A stretch of DNA of 64,000 nt from Spiro-02 sp034114085 (GTDB lineage Bacteria > Spirochaetota > Spirochaetia > Sphaerochaetales > Sphaerochaetaceae), in contig JAXEWB010000002.1 in assembly GCA_034114085.1 (NCBI GenBank), positions 1 through 64,000 on the forward strand, read 5' to 3'. Position numbers and translations under genes: made by a program. The notes below the pieces were generated by a model. The model was not told the DNA's origin and searched no databases. It saw only the letters and a list, made by a program, of their open reading frames with translations. Of the stretch, positions 1-8,729 are shown in pieces. The stretch's first letter is position 1; the number at the start of each line of letters is the position of its first letter.

Positions 1-1
1 T

Positions 2-1075
2 GGCCCTCCGCTGGCCGTGTGTTTCTGTGTCCTCCTGCTGTGCAGTTCCTGTTCCCGAAGCAAGAACTTGGAATTTTCGCGGACTGACCTGATGCTCGGC
101 ACCGTCTGCCGGATTACGATACAGGCTTCGCCGTCGGAACGGCTCGACGGAGAGGCCGTATTGGATGCCGCTTTCAGCAGGCTTTCTGACGTTGAGCATA
201 GGATCAGCCGTCTGCTGCCGGACAGTGAGCTGTCCTTGGTCAACGCTCAGGCGGGGGGCGCCCCCGTCGTCGTATCGGAAGATACGTTCGACATCATCAG
301 TACGGCGTTCGATTATGCGAAGATGACCGACGGCGCATTCAATCCTGCGATTGGACCGCTGGTGTCGTTGTGGGGCATCAATACGGAGTCTGCGAAAGTC
401 CCGACGGAGCAGGAGATTGCCCAGGCGCTCCCCCTGCTTGATTGGCGTTCGGTGGAGCTGGATGAATCCGTCCGTTCCGTATTTCTCCCCATGAAGGGGA
501 TGTCCCTGGACTTGGGGGGGATCGGCAAAGGCTATGCCGCCGATGAGGTGGGAGCGGTACTTCGGGAGATGGGGGTTTCCAGCGCGCTCATCAACTTGGG
601 CGGCAATATTCTGGTGATTGGGACGAGGATGGACGGACAACCGTGGCGTATCGGGCTGCAAGACCCCGCCGACGAACGTGGGATATATTTCCTGACGCTC
701 TCCTTGGCTGACGGTACGATTGTCACCAGCGGACCGTATGAACGCTTTTTCGAGAAGGATGGCATTATATACCATCATATCCTCGATTCTGCGACGGGGC
801 GTCCCGCCGCTACGCATATTGAAAGTGTGACCATGACAGGGGCAAGTTCTACCTCCGCCGACGCTTTGTCTACGGCGGTCTTTGTCCTAGGATTGGATCG
901 GAGCGTCGCGTTGCTTGAGGAATTGCCCGGCATGGACGCCGTATTTTTGATGGATGATGGTACGATTCATATGACCGATACCCTGCGGGATGATTCTTCT
1001 CGATGGAGGACCGCTACCGAGCGATATCAGGTCGTGTCGTTGGAATGCCCGCTTGAAGATGTACTGAAAGAGTGA
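2..1075 (+). CDS. ApbE-family FAD:protein FMN transferase lipoprotein (5' partial)
   Basis: ApbE enzymes transfer FMN from FAD onto Thr/Ser of periplasmic redox proteins such as Rnf/Nqr subunits. The reading frame is open to the left window edge, so the true start is probably outside. A GTG at 17 exists but would leave only nine residues and no positive charge before the lipobox. Visible features are a short hydrophobic stretch ending in a lipobox (LLCSSC), then the family landmarks: the early MLGT segment, the DLGGIGKGYAAD flavin-binding motif in the middle, and the later SADALSTAVFVLG block. Length is about 350 residues, normal for the family. It sits alone, 68 bases before the MATE gene on the same strand. 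The family is clear; the target protein is not visible here. Confidence 0.9.
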   Translation, partial: GPPLAVCFCVLLLCSSCSRSKNLEFSRTDLMLGTVCRITIQASPSERLDGEAVLDAAFSRLSDVEHRISRLLPDSELSLVNAQAGGAPVVVSEDTFDIISTAFDYAKMTDGAFNPAIGPLVSLWGINTESAKVPTEQEIAQALPLLDWRSVELDESVRSVFLPMKGMSLDLGGIGKGYAADEVGAVLREMGVSSALINLGGNILVIGTRMDGQPWRIGLQDPADERGIYFLTLSLADGTIVTSGPYERFFEKDGIIYHHILDSATGRPAATHIESVTMTGASSTSADALSTAVFVLGLDRSVALLEELPGMDAVFLMDDGTIHMTDTLRDDSSRWRTATERYQVVSLECPLEDVLKE

Positions 1076-1143
1076 AGCGTTGTCCTGAGGTGACAGCTTT
1101 CCGTTATTGTGATAGGTTGTAAAGAATCTAGGAACGCAACGCC

Positions 1144-2652
1144 ATGAAGCAACTGAGCTTTGAAAATTCTCCCTCGATACAAGCCCCGTCGTTGACGAGG
1201 CAATTGCTGGTCGTAGCCATCCCCATCGTAGCCACCAACCTGTTGCAGACCCTCTATAACATGGTCGATACGTGGTTTCTGGGGCGTCTTGGGGCGGAAG
1301 CCCTATCCGCGCCGTCAATCACGATGAACATCTCAAATTTCCTGATTGTGTTCGGGACGGGGTTCTCCATCGCGGGTACCACGTTGATCAGCCAGACCTA
1401 CGGGGCGGACCGCAACAATCGGGAACGGATCGATTTTCTTGCGAGCCAGGTGTTCCTGATCAATCTGGTCATGTCGCTCGTGGTCGTCGTGCTTGGGACG
1501 GTGCTGACCGGACCCCTTTGTTCGTTGTTGAAAGTTCCCGCAGGACTGACATATGAGTATACGTACGACTACATGTCGATTACCTTCCTCGGCATGCCCT
1601 TCATGTTCGTTGACATGATCTTGCGCGGTACCCTGCAAGGGATGGGAAATTCCGTCACTCCGCTGATTGTGCAGACCTTTGCGGTGCTGCTGAATGTCGT
1701 GCTTGACCCGATTTTTATCTTCGGCCTGGGGCCGGTTCCCGCCATGGGCGTGGCAGGCGCCGCCATCGCGACGAACATAGCCCGGTTCGTCTCCTTCTCG
1801 TTCGGGATGTATATCCTGTTGTCGGGGGTCAAGGGGCTGAAGGTCAGGGCGAAGTATCTCAAGCCCGATCCCGGTTGCTACAGCCTGATCTTCCGCATCG
1901 GGTTTCCCGCGGCGATCGGGCAGGCGTTCAGTTCGTTGGGTTTCGCCGTGATCCAGGGTGTCGTCAACGGCTTCGGCCCCGCGGTCATCGCCGCGTTCGG
2001 CGTCGGCAACAAGATTACCTCGCTGTTCAATATGCCGGCCCAAGGAATCAGCCAGGGCGTGGCCGTGGTCAGCGGACGCAAGCTGGGGGAGAACAAGCCT
2101 AAGGAGGCGGAAAAGGTCGTCCGTATCGGCTTGCTGATCATCGGCGTGTTCATTACGTTGGGGATGGGGTACTGCTTTTTCTTCGGTCATACGCTGATGC
2201 GGTTCTTCGTCGATGACCCCGCCGTCATAGCCTACGGGGTGCAGTTCTTCCATGTCGTTACCGTCAGCGTGGCGTTCTTTGCCCTGTTCACCGTCATTTG
2301 CGGCGCATTCCAGGGCGGCGGTGTGACACGTCCGGTGATGATCTTCAATATCGTCAGGCTGTGGGGCATCAGAGTTCCGTTCTCCTATCTCTTGCCGCTT
2401 GCGTTTGGACTGGGGCCGCTGGGCATCTGGATTGCCATGTTCATGTCGAACTTCATCGTCTCAATCTGGGCTTTCCTGCTGTTCGGTACCGGCAAGTGGA
2501 AGCAACGCATCGACATGTCGAGGGTCGGGGTGTCCGCCAGACAAACTGGTGCCGCGAAACCGGCTTCAGTGGCAGCCGTGAATCAACCTTGCCGGATCGA
2601 AGATGTTTCCGTCAGGGGAAATACGTCTGAAAATGTTTTTCCGGAAAGATGA
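1144..2652 (+). CDS. MATE family multidrug/sodium efflux transporter
   Basis: An inner-membrane cation-coupled exporter of the MATE (NorM/DinF-like) family, 502 residues. The protein starts with a short cytoplasmic segment followed by about twelve hydrophobic helices in two similar halves. The first helix holds the typical PIVATNLLQTLYNMVDT motif, and the second half starts near residue 245 with FRIGFPAAIGQA. The start is the ATG at 1144, preceded by AGGAA nine bases upstream. The last 45 residues are polar and end in a low-similarity tail that is probably cytoplasmic. The gene is followed by a hairpin at 2673-2701. The substrate cannot be told from sequence. Confidence 0.93.
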   Translation: MKQLSFENSPSIQAPSLTRQLLVVAIPIVATNLLQTLYNMVDTWFLGRLGAEALSAPSITMNISNFLIVFGTGFSIAGTTLISQTYGADRNNRERIDFLASQVFLINLVMSLVVVVLGTVLTGPLCSLLKVPAGLTYEYTYDYMSITFLGMPFMFVDMILRGTLQGMGNSVTPLIVQTFAVLLNVVLDPIFIFGLGPVPAMGVAGAAIATNIARFVSFSFGMYILLSGVKGLKVRAKYLKPDPGCYSLIFRIGFPAAIGQAFSSLGFAVIQGVVNGFGPAVIAAFGVGNKITSLFNMPAQGISQGVAVVSGRKLGENKPKEAEKVVRIGLLIIGVFITLGMGYCFFFGHTLMRFFVDDPAVIAYGVQFFHVVTVSVAFFALFTVICGAFQGGGVTRPVMIFNIVRLWGIRVPFSYLLPLAFGLGPLGIWIAMFMSNFIVSIWAFLLFGTGKWKQRIDMSRVGVSARQTGAAKPASVAAVNQPCRIEDVSVRGNTSENVFPER

Positions 2653-2672
2653 AGCCATACTTGCCGTTTTGT

Positions 2673-2701
2673 GCGTACTCTCTTGGTGGGTGAGGGTACG
2701 C
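2673..2701 (+). terminator. Hairpin after the MATE gene, possible terminator
   Basis: GCGTAC at 2673-2678 pairs with GTACGC at 2696-2701, and an inner CTC/GAG pair extends the stem. No T-run follows, so this is a weak intrinsic-terminator candidate. A second small inverted repeat (TGTG...CACA) lies near 2737-2755. Confidence 0.35.
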
Positions 2702-2881
2702 CGTCTTGCCTGCATGGGGTGGGTGCCGCCGGTACTGTGACGAGCTGTCGCACAAACCGATAATCATTGTGTCGTAATCACAGTTCTTGTTCGCGACAGT
2801 TTCCGTTCGGTCGTATATTACTTGTCTAGCTTTCGTGGAGTGTGTACACTATATGTCGAGTATTTCCAGAGGAGGAGCGCG

Positions 2882-4180
2882 ATGGTACGACACGGAAGAG
2901 GGCGCAACGGAATTTTGAAGGTTCTCCTGATTGTTCTGGTGGTGGTTCTCGCCGTCGTCATCTCCGTCCTGCTGTTCAAGTGGACGAAGGCCATCGAATC
3001 CCGTAGCAGGGAAAAGGAGCTGCGCCGCGCATTGGCGGAGGTCCTTGATCAGGGCGGGGAAATGGGATTGTTGGAGATGGCGGGCGTTCCCGTCAGCAAT
3101 ATCTTCTATGGCGATAGCGGCGTGACGCTTTTTCAGGGTGATGAAGCTTCCTGGCGGTTCAGCGCCGATGAGTTGCAGAATATTTCAATCTATGACAAGT
3201 GCAACCGGAGCGTGGTCCATATCACGACCATCAGCGAAGGTTCCGTCAGTTCCTTCCTCGATGTATTGCCCGAGCAGGGGACCGGCAGCGGCGTCGTGCT
3301 GTCCAAGGACGGCTATCTGCTGACCAACGCCCATGTCGTGAACGGGGCCGCGTCACTGACCGTGCGCCTCTATGATGAAACGACCTACGACGCTATCTTG
3401 ATTGGTACCGACGAAGAGAATGACCTTGCGGTAATCAAGATCCAGCCGGACGCGGCGACCCCGCTGACGCCGATCAAGTTTGGAACATCGGCGGACTTGC
3501 AAGTCGGACAGAAGGTCGTGGCCATCGGCAACCCGTTCGGATACGACCGTACCATGACGGTCGGCGTTGTCAGCGGTCTTGGGCGGCCTGTACGTTCCGA
3601 CAACGGGAAGGTCATCATGGGGATGATTCAGACCGACGCCGCCATCAACCCCGGAAACTCCGGAGGTCCGTTGCTCAACAGTCGCGGCGAAATGATCGGA
3701 ATCAATACTTCAATCTATTCGACCAGTGGAAGTTCCATGGGAATCAGCTTCGCGATTCCCGTAGATACCGCCATCGCCATCATCCCCGACCTAATCAAGT
3801 TCGGAAAAGTCTCACGCGGGTGGCTTGATGTCGTTCCCGTACAGCTTTCGGCGCAAATCGTTGAATACGCCAAGCTTCCCGTTGACAAGGGAATCTTAGT
3901 CAGTCAGGTAGTCTCCGGCGGCAAGGCGGACAAGAGCGGCTTGCGTGGCGGTACGGAGCGTGTGCGGTACGGCAACAGCGTCATCTATCTTGGTGGGGAC
4001 ATCATCGTGGGTATCAACGACCAGCCGGTAGCGGAGTACAATGATCTGTATGCCGCGTTGCTGTCGACCAGACCCGGCGACAAGGTCAAGGTCACCGTCA
4101 ACCGCGGTGGTACGGAACGGACGCTTCAGGTGGAGCTTGTCGAACGGACGTCCGAGAATGTGGGATGGATCGTCCGCTAG
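2882..4180 (+). CDS. HtrA/DegP-type membrane-anchored serine protease with one PDZ domain
   Basis: An envelope quality-control protease. The start is the ATG at 2882, preceded by a strong AGGAGGAG ribosome site; an upstream in-frame TTG is less likely. A single hydrophobic helix (about residues 11-33) anchors the protein. The trypsin-like domain carries the full triad: His151 in TNAHVVN, Asp181 in ENDLAVIKI and Ser260 in NPGNSGGPLL. The segment after about residue 320 is a single PDZ domain, with the GDIIVGINDQPV strand near residue 380. At 432 residues and with one PDZ it resembles DegS/HtrA rather than two-PDZ DegP. It is followed after 105 bases by uvrB on the same strand. The catalytic protein appears intact. 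Confidence 0.93.
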   Translation: MVRHGRGRNGILKVLLIVLVVVLAVVISVLLFKWTKAIESRSREKELRRALAEVLDQGGEMGLLEMAGVPVSNIFYGDSGVTLFQGDEASWRFSADELQNISIYDKCNRSVVHITTISEGSVSSFLDVLPEQGTGSGVVLSKDGYLLTNAHVVNGAASLTVRLYDETTYDAILIGTDEENDLAVIKIQPDAATPLTPIKFGTSADLQVGQKVVAIGNPFGYDRTMTVGVVSGLGRPVRSDNGKVIMGMIQTDAAINPGNSGGPLLNSRGEMIGINTSIYSTSGSSMGISFAIPVDTAIAIIPDLIKFGKVSRGWLDVVPVQLSAQIVEYAKLPVDKGILVSQVVSGGKADKSGLRGGTERVRYGNSVIYLGGDIIVGINDQPVAEYNDLYAALLSTRPGDKVKVTVNRGGTERTLQVELVERTSENVGWIVR

Positions 4181-4285
4181 CTATTGCCGTTCCGTCATAA
4201 TATCGCTACTATGGAAGTACTTGTCATTTGTTAACTATCAGTATGCCATCGTGGCTGTCGCCCGATGCCGTGAAGGATTGTCCGT

Positions 4286-6364
4286 ATGGCTGAAGATGCT
4301 CATGTTTCCCATGTCGACGCCTCTTGGGGCGGCGAAGTCGTCACCAATGTTCATGACAACGCAAAAGGGGAGTTCGTGCCGTTCAAGGTCGAGGCTCCGT
4401 ACGAGCCGGCTGGCGATCAGCGGCAGGCGATAGACAAGCTTGCCGATGGCATTGCCAATGGGTATGGCCGGCAGACGCTCAAGGGTGTGACCGGCAGCGG
4501 CAAGACCTATACGATGGCCAAGATCATCGAGAAAGTGCAGCGTCCGACGTTGATCCTTTCCCACAACAAGACCCTTGCGGCCCAGCTCTACAGGGAGTTC
4601 AAGTCGTTCTTTCCCCACAACGCCGTTGAATATTTCGTTTCGACGTACGATTACTACCAGCCGGAGGCCTATGTTCCCGGCAAGGACCTCTATATCGAGA
4701 AAGACGCCGATATCAACGATGAGATCGACCGGATGCGACTATCCGCTTCGTTCTCGCTGATGGAGCGCCGCGATGTCATCGTCGTAGCCACCGTCTCCTG
4801 CATCTTCGGCTTGGGGAATCCCGTTTCGTTGAGGGACATGGTACATACGTTCTCCGTCGGACAGCGGTTCAACCACCACGGTGACCTGGAGCAACTGGTC
4901 CGCATGCAGTACGAGCGGAACGACATGATTCTCAAACGAGGCTGTTTCCGTGTCCGTGGGGATGTTCTTGAGATTTGTCCATCCTACTTGGAGAACGCGG
5001 TTCGAATCAGCGTTGACTGGGATGAAATCGCGTCGATCCAATGGTTCGACCCGCTGACCGGAGAGAAACAGGAGAGTGTCGATTCATTCACCCTCTATCC
5101 CGCCAAGCAGTTCGTCATGCCTCCCGACGAGGTCAGGGCGGCCATCGGGCGCATTCGTTCCGAGATGGATGACCAGTACGCCTATTTCGTCAATTCCGGC
5201 CGCCCGCTGGAGGCGGAACGGATCAAGACCCGGACTGAGTATGACCTAGAGATGTTGCAGGAAATCGGGCATTGCTCCGGCATTGAGAACTATTCCCGCC
5301 AGTTGAGCAATCGCAAGCCCGGCGAACGTCCCGCCGTTCTGCTGGACTATTTTCCGCCAGATTTCCTGACGTTCATTGACGAATCCCATGTGACGCTCCC
5401 ACAGGTCGGGGCGATGTACGAAGGCGACCGTTCCCGTAAGGTGAACCTTGTCAACTATGGATTCCGGCTTCCATCCGCGCTGGACAACCGTCCGTTGAAG
5501 TTCAACGAGTTCACCGAGGTCGTTGGCCAGCGGATTTTCGTATCCGCTACGCCTGGCCCCATGGAGCGGAAGGAGAGCGTCCAGACGGTAGAGCAGTTGA
5601 TACGCCCCACCGGGCTGCTCGATCCTGAAGTGATCGTCAGGCCGACGGAAGGGCAAATGGAGGACCTGTATGGTGAAATCCGTACCTGTGTATCCAAGAA
5701 GCAGCGCGTACTCGTCACGACCTTGACGAAGAAGATGGCGGAGGATTTGTCCGCCTATCTCGCCAACCTCGGCCTGAAGGTCAGATATCTCCATTCGGAG
5801 ATTGAGACGATTGAACGTGTCGAGATACTTCGCGACCTCCGTCTGGGCGAATATGATATCTTGGTCGGCATCAACCTATTGCGTGAGGGCCTTGACCTCC
5901 CGGAAGTCGCGCTTGTCGCGATTCTCGACGCAGACAAAATAGGTTTCCTCCGTTCCACGACTTCCTTGGTGCAGACGATTGGTCGTGCGGCGCGTAACGC
6001 CGAAGGTCGTGTCATCATGTACGCCGACAGGGAGAGCGACGCCATGAGGGAGGCGATTGAGGAAACCCGGCGTCGCCGTGCGATCCAGATGGCGTACAAC
6101 CAAGAGCATGGTATCACTCCGAAGACCATCGTCAAGGCGGTTCAGGACTTGATTCAGCGTGAAAAAGAGAATACCGAGGAGCTTCAGAAGGAAGACATCG
6201 CAGTCCGTAAGAGCGGCTACAACCTTCTGGTCGCTTCCGACCGCAAGAAATACATCAAGGATCTGGAGAAAGAGATGCTTGAATGCGCCAAAAACCTTGC
6301 ATTCGAGCGTGCGGCTGTCCTGCGCGATGAAATAGAGGCCGTCAAGAACATGCGGCTGGGGTAA
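4286..6364 (+). CDS. uvrB: Excinuclease ABC subunit UvrB
   Basis: UvrB is the damage-verifying helicase of nucleotide excision repair, working with UvrA and UvrC. The Walker A motif GVTGSGKT is at residues 67-74. The beta-hairpin region (STYDYYQPEAY), the DESHVTLPQ segment, the helicase C-terminal motif QTIGRAARN and a C-terminal UVR coiled coil are all present. The ATG at 4286 has AAGGA upstream and gives a 692-residue protein, but this adds about 28 residues before the usual N terminus. A GTG at 4376, preceded by AGGGGAG, would start at MPFKVEAPYEP, where most UvrB proteins begin, so the start is uncertain between the two. Identification of the family is secure. Confidence 0.97.
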   Translation: MAEDAHVSHVDASWGGEVVTNVHDNAKGEFVPFKVEAPYEPAGDQRQAIDKLADGIANGYGRQTLKGVTGSGKTYTMAKIIEKVQRPTLILSHNKTLAAQLYREFKSFFPHNAVEYFVSTYDYYQPEAYVPGKDLYIEKDADINDEIDRMRLSASFSLMERRDVIVVATVSCIFGLGNPVSLRDMVHTFSVGQRFNHHGDLEQLVRMQYERNDMILKRGCFRVRGDVLEICPSYLENAVRISVDWDEIASIQWFDPLTGEKQESVDSFTLYPAKQFVMPPDEVRAAIGRIRSEMDDQYAYFVNSGRPLEAERIKTRTEYDLEMLQEIGHCSGIENYSRQLSNRKPGERPAVLLDYFPPDFLTFIDESHVTLPQVGAMYEGDRSRKVNLVNYGFRLPSALDNRPLKFNEFTEVVGQRIFVSATPGPMERKESVQTVEQLIRPTGLLDPEVIVRPTEGQMEDLYGEIRTCVSKKQRVLVTTLTKKMAEDLSAYLANLGLKVRYLHSEIETIERVEILRDLRLGEYDILVGINLLREGLDLPEVALVAILDADKIGFLRSTTSLVQTIGRAARNAEGRVIMYADRESDAMREAIEETRRRRAIQMAYNQEHGITPKTIVKAVQDLIQREKENTEELQKEDIAVRKSGYNLLVASDRKKYIKDLEKEMLECAKNLAFERAAVLRDEIEAVKNMRLG

Positions 6365-6424
6365 AGGGCTGGAATAAAGGCTGCGATATCGGGCGACGGC
6401 TTTTTCCTGCACTGGCGGTGGCTG

Positions 6425-6670
6425 TTATTTTCGTCTCCATCTGGGGTCTTCGCCGTGATACGTCTTGCCATCGCAAGCCCAGCTCCAAGGATCGAATCCA
6501 TCTTCGCGAACTGGAAAGAGCGGTTCTTCGCCGCATAGCGTGGAACGGAGCGCGTTCTGTTCCTTGGTTCGGAGGGCATGGTGATGCCGGCGCTTGTCCC
6601 ATTTTGTGACTCCCGCCCTGCTTCCGCAAACGGTTATCGAACCATAAGGCTGTTTTCTGCTGTGGCTCAT
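6425..6670 (-). CDS. Small basic conserved-type hypothetical protein
   Basis: An 81-residue protein of unknown function. It is called as real because an excellent ribosome site (AAGGAGG, six to seven bases before the ATG at 6670) precedes it and because the N terminus (SRKQPYGSITVCGSRAG) is not what a random frame looks like. It is rich in Arg, Lys, His and Trp, has three Cys, and no signal peptide or membrane helix. The composition suggests a nucleic-acid or ribosome-associated small protein, but no domain is recognised. It is convergent with uvrB and sits downstream of the caspase-type gene on the same strand, separated by about 195 bases without a gene. Several overlapping frames here are judged to be shadows. 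Confidence 0.6.
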   Translation of the reverse strand: MSHSRKQPYGSITVCGSRAGVTKWDKRRHHHALRTKEQNALRSTLCGEEPLFPVREDGFDPWSWACDGKTYHGEDPRWRRK

Positions 6671-6864
6671 CGCATCCTCCTTGTCCCTAGTCTAGTCTAC
6701 CATCTTCCTATGTTTTGACAAGGAGTGTATCACGATATCTGTCCGATACCAGCCCCAGAACCCTAGGCAAAATCCATTGAGCGGGTATTTCGCGAAGGAA
6801 TAGAATAGGCAGGCCCCTCTATGACCACCTTCATAGCGTGGCTGTCCGCCTTTTGGTGTGGAGT

Positions 6865-7896
6865 CTAGAACGTGAACAGCACGAGGTCGTACAGTCCACG
6901 GATAATCTGGGGAGTCTGTAGTTTGCGTTGTGATACGGTCAATAAATTGCTTGCGTATGCGAACAGTCCGTCAAGTGTCAATGTTTTTCCCTGTGCGGCG
7001 GAGGAATTCATTGAAAATGAACTTATTTTATTGTATATGAACTTGCCTGCGTAAACGCCGTCCGTTGTTTCGCCAACCCGGAAAAGGCTGGTGGCTCCCA
7101 GCCCTGTCAGCAGCCCTTGTGTAAAGAAGCCATGTTTGCCGTTTCCAGGCTCATAGGATTTCAGTGAAGAACTGGTCGCTGAAACAACGAACAGATTCTG
7201 TTGCTGTTCGGCTGTCGCATTGCTGAACAATAGCGCGAAGGTTTCATTCCATGATTGAGTATTGTCTTGTGTATTGATAGTGGAACCATCTTCTGGAATA
7301 AAATTACCGCTGAAGCAGCTGTCTAGAATCAGAAGCTTCTTACCGGGGATCGCATGTAGTTTTTGGAATAGTTCCTCGGCAGTCAGCAGTATCTCCGATT
7401 TGATGCTGGTTCCATCCCAGATGTCCCCCTCTACGGGATCCGTTGTCGCCGTAACCAACGCTCCAGTCGCATCGTTGCCATGACCGCTATAGTAAATGAT
7501 GGTAAGATCTTTTGAGTCGGCCGTTTCGGCGAGATGTTGCAATTGGTCGATGATATGTTGCTTGCTCGGATATGTCGCTTGGTTGATGGTCTCTTGCGTT
7601 CGGCTTTGCCCACGTTGAATCATTCTGATGATGTCTCCCGCGGCCATCGCGTCTCTGTTGGTCGCCGCAGCCGCAGCCAATTCAAATGCGTCGGCAATAG
7701 CATTCGCATCCCCGACGGTTCCAAACAAGTAACTTTTTGTGTTGACCTTGCAATTGGAATAATCAATCCCGATCGACAGCATCCGCATCGTTCCCTGTTC
7801 CGGCTTCGGGGTGGTCAGCTCGCAGGATACCAGCGCGGCGCACAGACAGGCGCAGACGAGTACGGCGGACAGAAGGAAGACGTTTCGTTTCTTCAT
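6865..7896 (-). CDS. Caspase-fold (peptidase C14-like) lipoprotein
   Basis: A 343-residue cysteine peptidase of the caspase/metacaspase superfamily, predicted to be lipid-anchored in the envelope. The signal peptide ends in the lipobox LVSC (Cys25). The fold begins with the LSIGIDY strand. The catalytic pair is visible as His139 in IIYYSGHGND and Cys194 in LLILDSCFSGN. A third conserved strand (LFVVSATSSS) and a small C-terminal domain follow. The start is the ATG at 7896, whose AGGAGG lies seven bases upstream inside the end of the preceding gene; the preceding stop and this start overlap as TGATG, so the two genes are translationally coupled. The substrate is unknown. Prokaryotic caspase homologues are usually linked to signalling or cell death, but an extracytoplasmic lipoprotein form next to a barrel protein is less typical. 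Confidence 0.85.
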   Translation of the reverse strand: MKKRNVFLLSAVLVCACLCAALVSCELTTPKPEQGTMRMLSIGIDYSNCKVNTKSYLFGTVGDANAIADAFELAAAAATNRDAMAAGDIIRMIQRGQSRTQETINQATYPSKQHIIDQLQHLAETADSKDLTIIYYSGHGNDATGALVTATTDPVEGDIWDGTSIKSEILLTAEELFQKLHAIPGKKLLILDSCFSGNFIPEDGSTINTQDNTQSWNETFALLFSNATAEQQQNLFVVSATSSSLKSYEPGNGKHGFFTQGLLTGLGATSLFRVGETTDGVYAGKFIYNKISSFSMNSSAAQGKTLTLDGLFAYASNLLTVSQRKLQTPQIIRGLYDLVLFTF

Positions 7897-8597
7897 CACC
7901 ATGCCTCCTGTTCTTCCGGCTGGCTGGAAGCGGAGAATGTATCGTAGTTCCACTTGACCCCGACGCCGACCTGCACGCCGAGGATATCATTGCGGATCTG
8001 CATTCGCACTGGGACGACCACTGAAAGCCAGTTGTGGGCTGCGATCCGGAATCGCACGGTGGGGGCTACGAGAATATCCATCGCCGCGAATGCCTGATGG
8101 ACAGGAGCATTGAAACAATACAGCCCCGCGCCGCCGAACTGCATGCCGAACACGTCGGTGCATTGGACATGGAACGTCACCGCCGGTCCGACCGACCAGA
8201 ACGGCCGGTAGAACGTATCGCCCCAGTATATCGACCGGGAGGTATACCGTAGCCAAAGCTCGCCGCTGAGCGTCAGACGCCCGAACCTGAACGACAATGG
8301 CGCAAGGTCGAGCTGGGTATTCATCTGGCTCCTCATTGGAAGCTTTTCCTGTTCCCTCAAGGAGTCTGAGATTGGTATCGCGCCATAATATGAAGCGGTA
8401 AGCGTCACGCCCGGATTCCAGGCTATCTCACCGGACTCCTTTGCCGCGGCAAGCGGTGATAATCCAACCACGTAGAGCAGTAGCAAGGAGACCATGAATG
8501 TGCGACGGTTTGAAATATTCCACCTCATGTCGCACCAATATAGCACAGAAATTGACGGCCTGTCCTTGTTTAAAAATGAAAAACACACAAGTTTCAT
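7896..8597 (-). CDS. Predicted outer-membrane beta-barrel protein
   Basis: No known family is recognised. After a hydrophobic signal segment (MVSLLLLYVVGLSPLAAA) the sequence is made of alternating aromatic/hydrophobic strands (for example LTASYYGAI, LSGELWLRYTSRSIYWG, VGVGVKWNYD), which is typical of a small outer-membrane barrel of about eight to ten strands. The ATG at 8597 has GGAGGT five bases upstream and is taken as the start, giving 233 residues. A start at 8528 (MRWNISNRR) would give a more canonical signal peptide but lacks a good ribosome site. The stop overlaps the start of the caspase-fold lipoprotein by one base. Pairing of a barrel with a lipoprotein suggests that both act at the outer membrane (inference). 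Confidence 0.7.
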   Translation of the reverse strand: MKLVCFSFLNKDRPSISVLYWCDMRWNISNRRTFMVSLLLLYVVGLSPLAAAKESGEIAWNPGVTLTASYYGAIPISDSLREQEKLPMRSQMNTQLDLAPLSFRFGRLTLSGELWLRYTSRSIYWGDTFYRPFWSVGPAVTFHVQCTDVFGMQFGGAGLYCFNAPVHQAFAAMDILVAPTVRFRIAAHNWLSVVVPVRMQIRNDILGVQVGVGVKWNYDTFSASSQPEEQEAW

Positions 8598-8729
8598 GAG
8601 TACCTCCACCTATACCAGATGAAAAAGTACCCGTTTTGATTCAGCGCATACGAATGTTGTTGCTGGCATGAGTGTTTTTCTTCCATTCAGCAGGGGGATG
8701 ATTAATTTTCCGCCGTCCGGGGCGTCCCG

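Noticed and set aside
1333..2253. 306-residue minus-strand frame over the MATE gene
   Set aside because: Antisense shadow of a GC-rich gene; Asp/His/Arg-rich sequence with no family pattern and no ribosome site.
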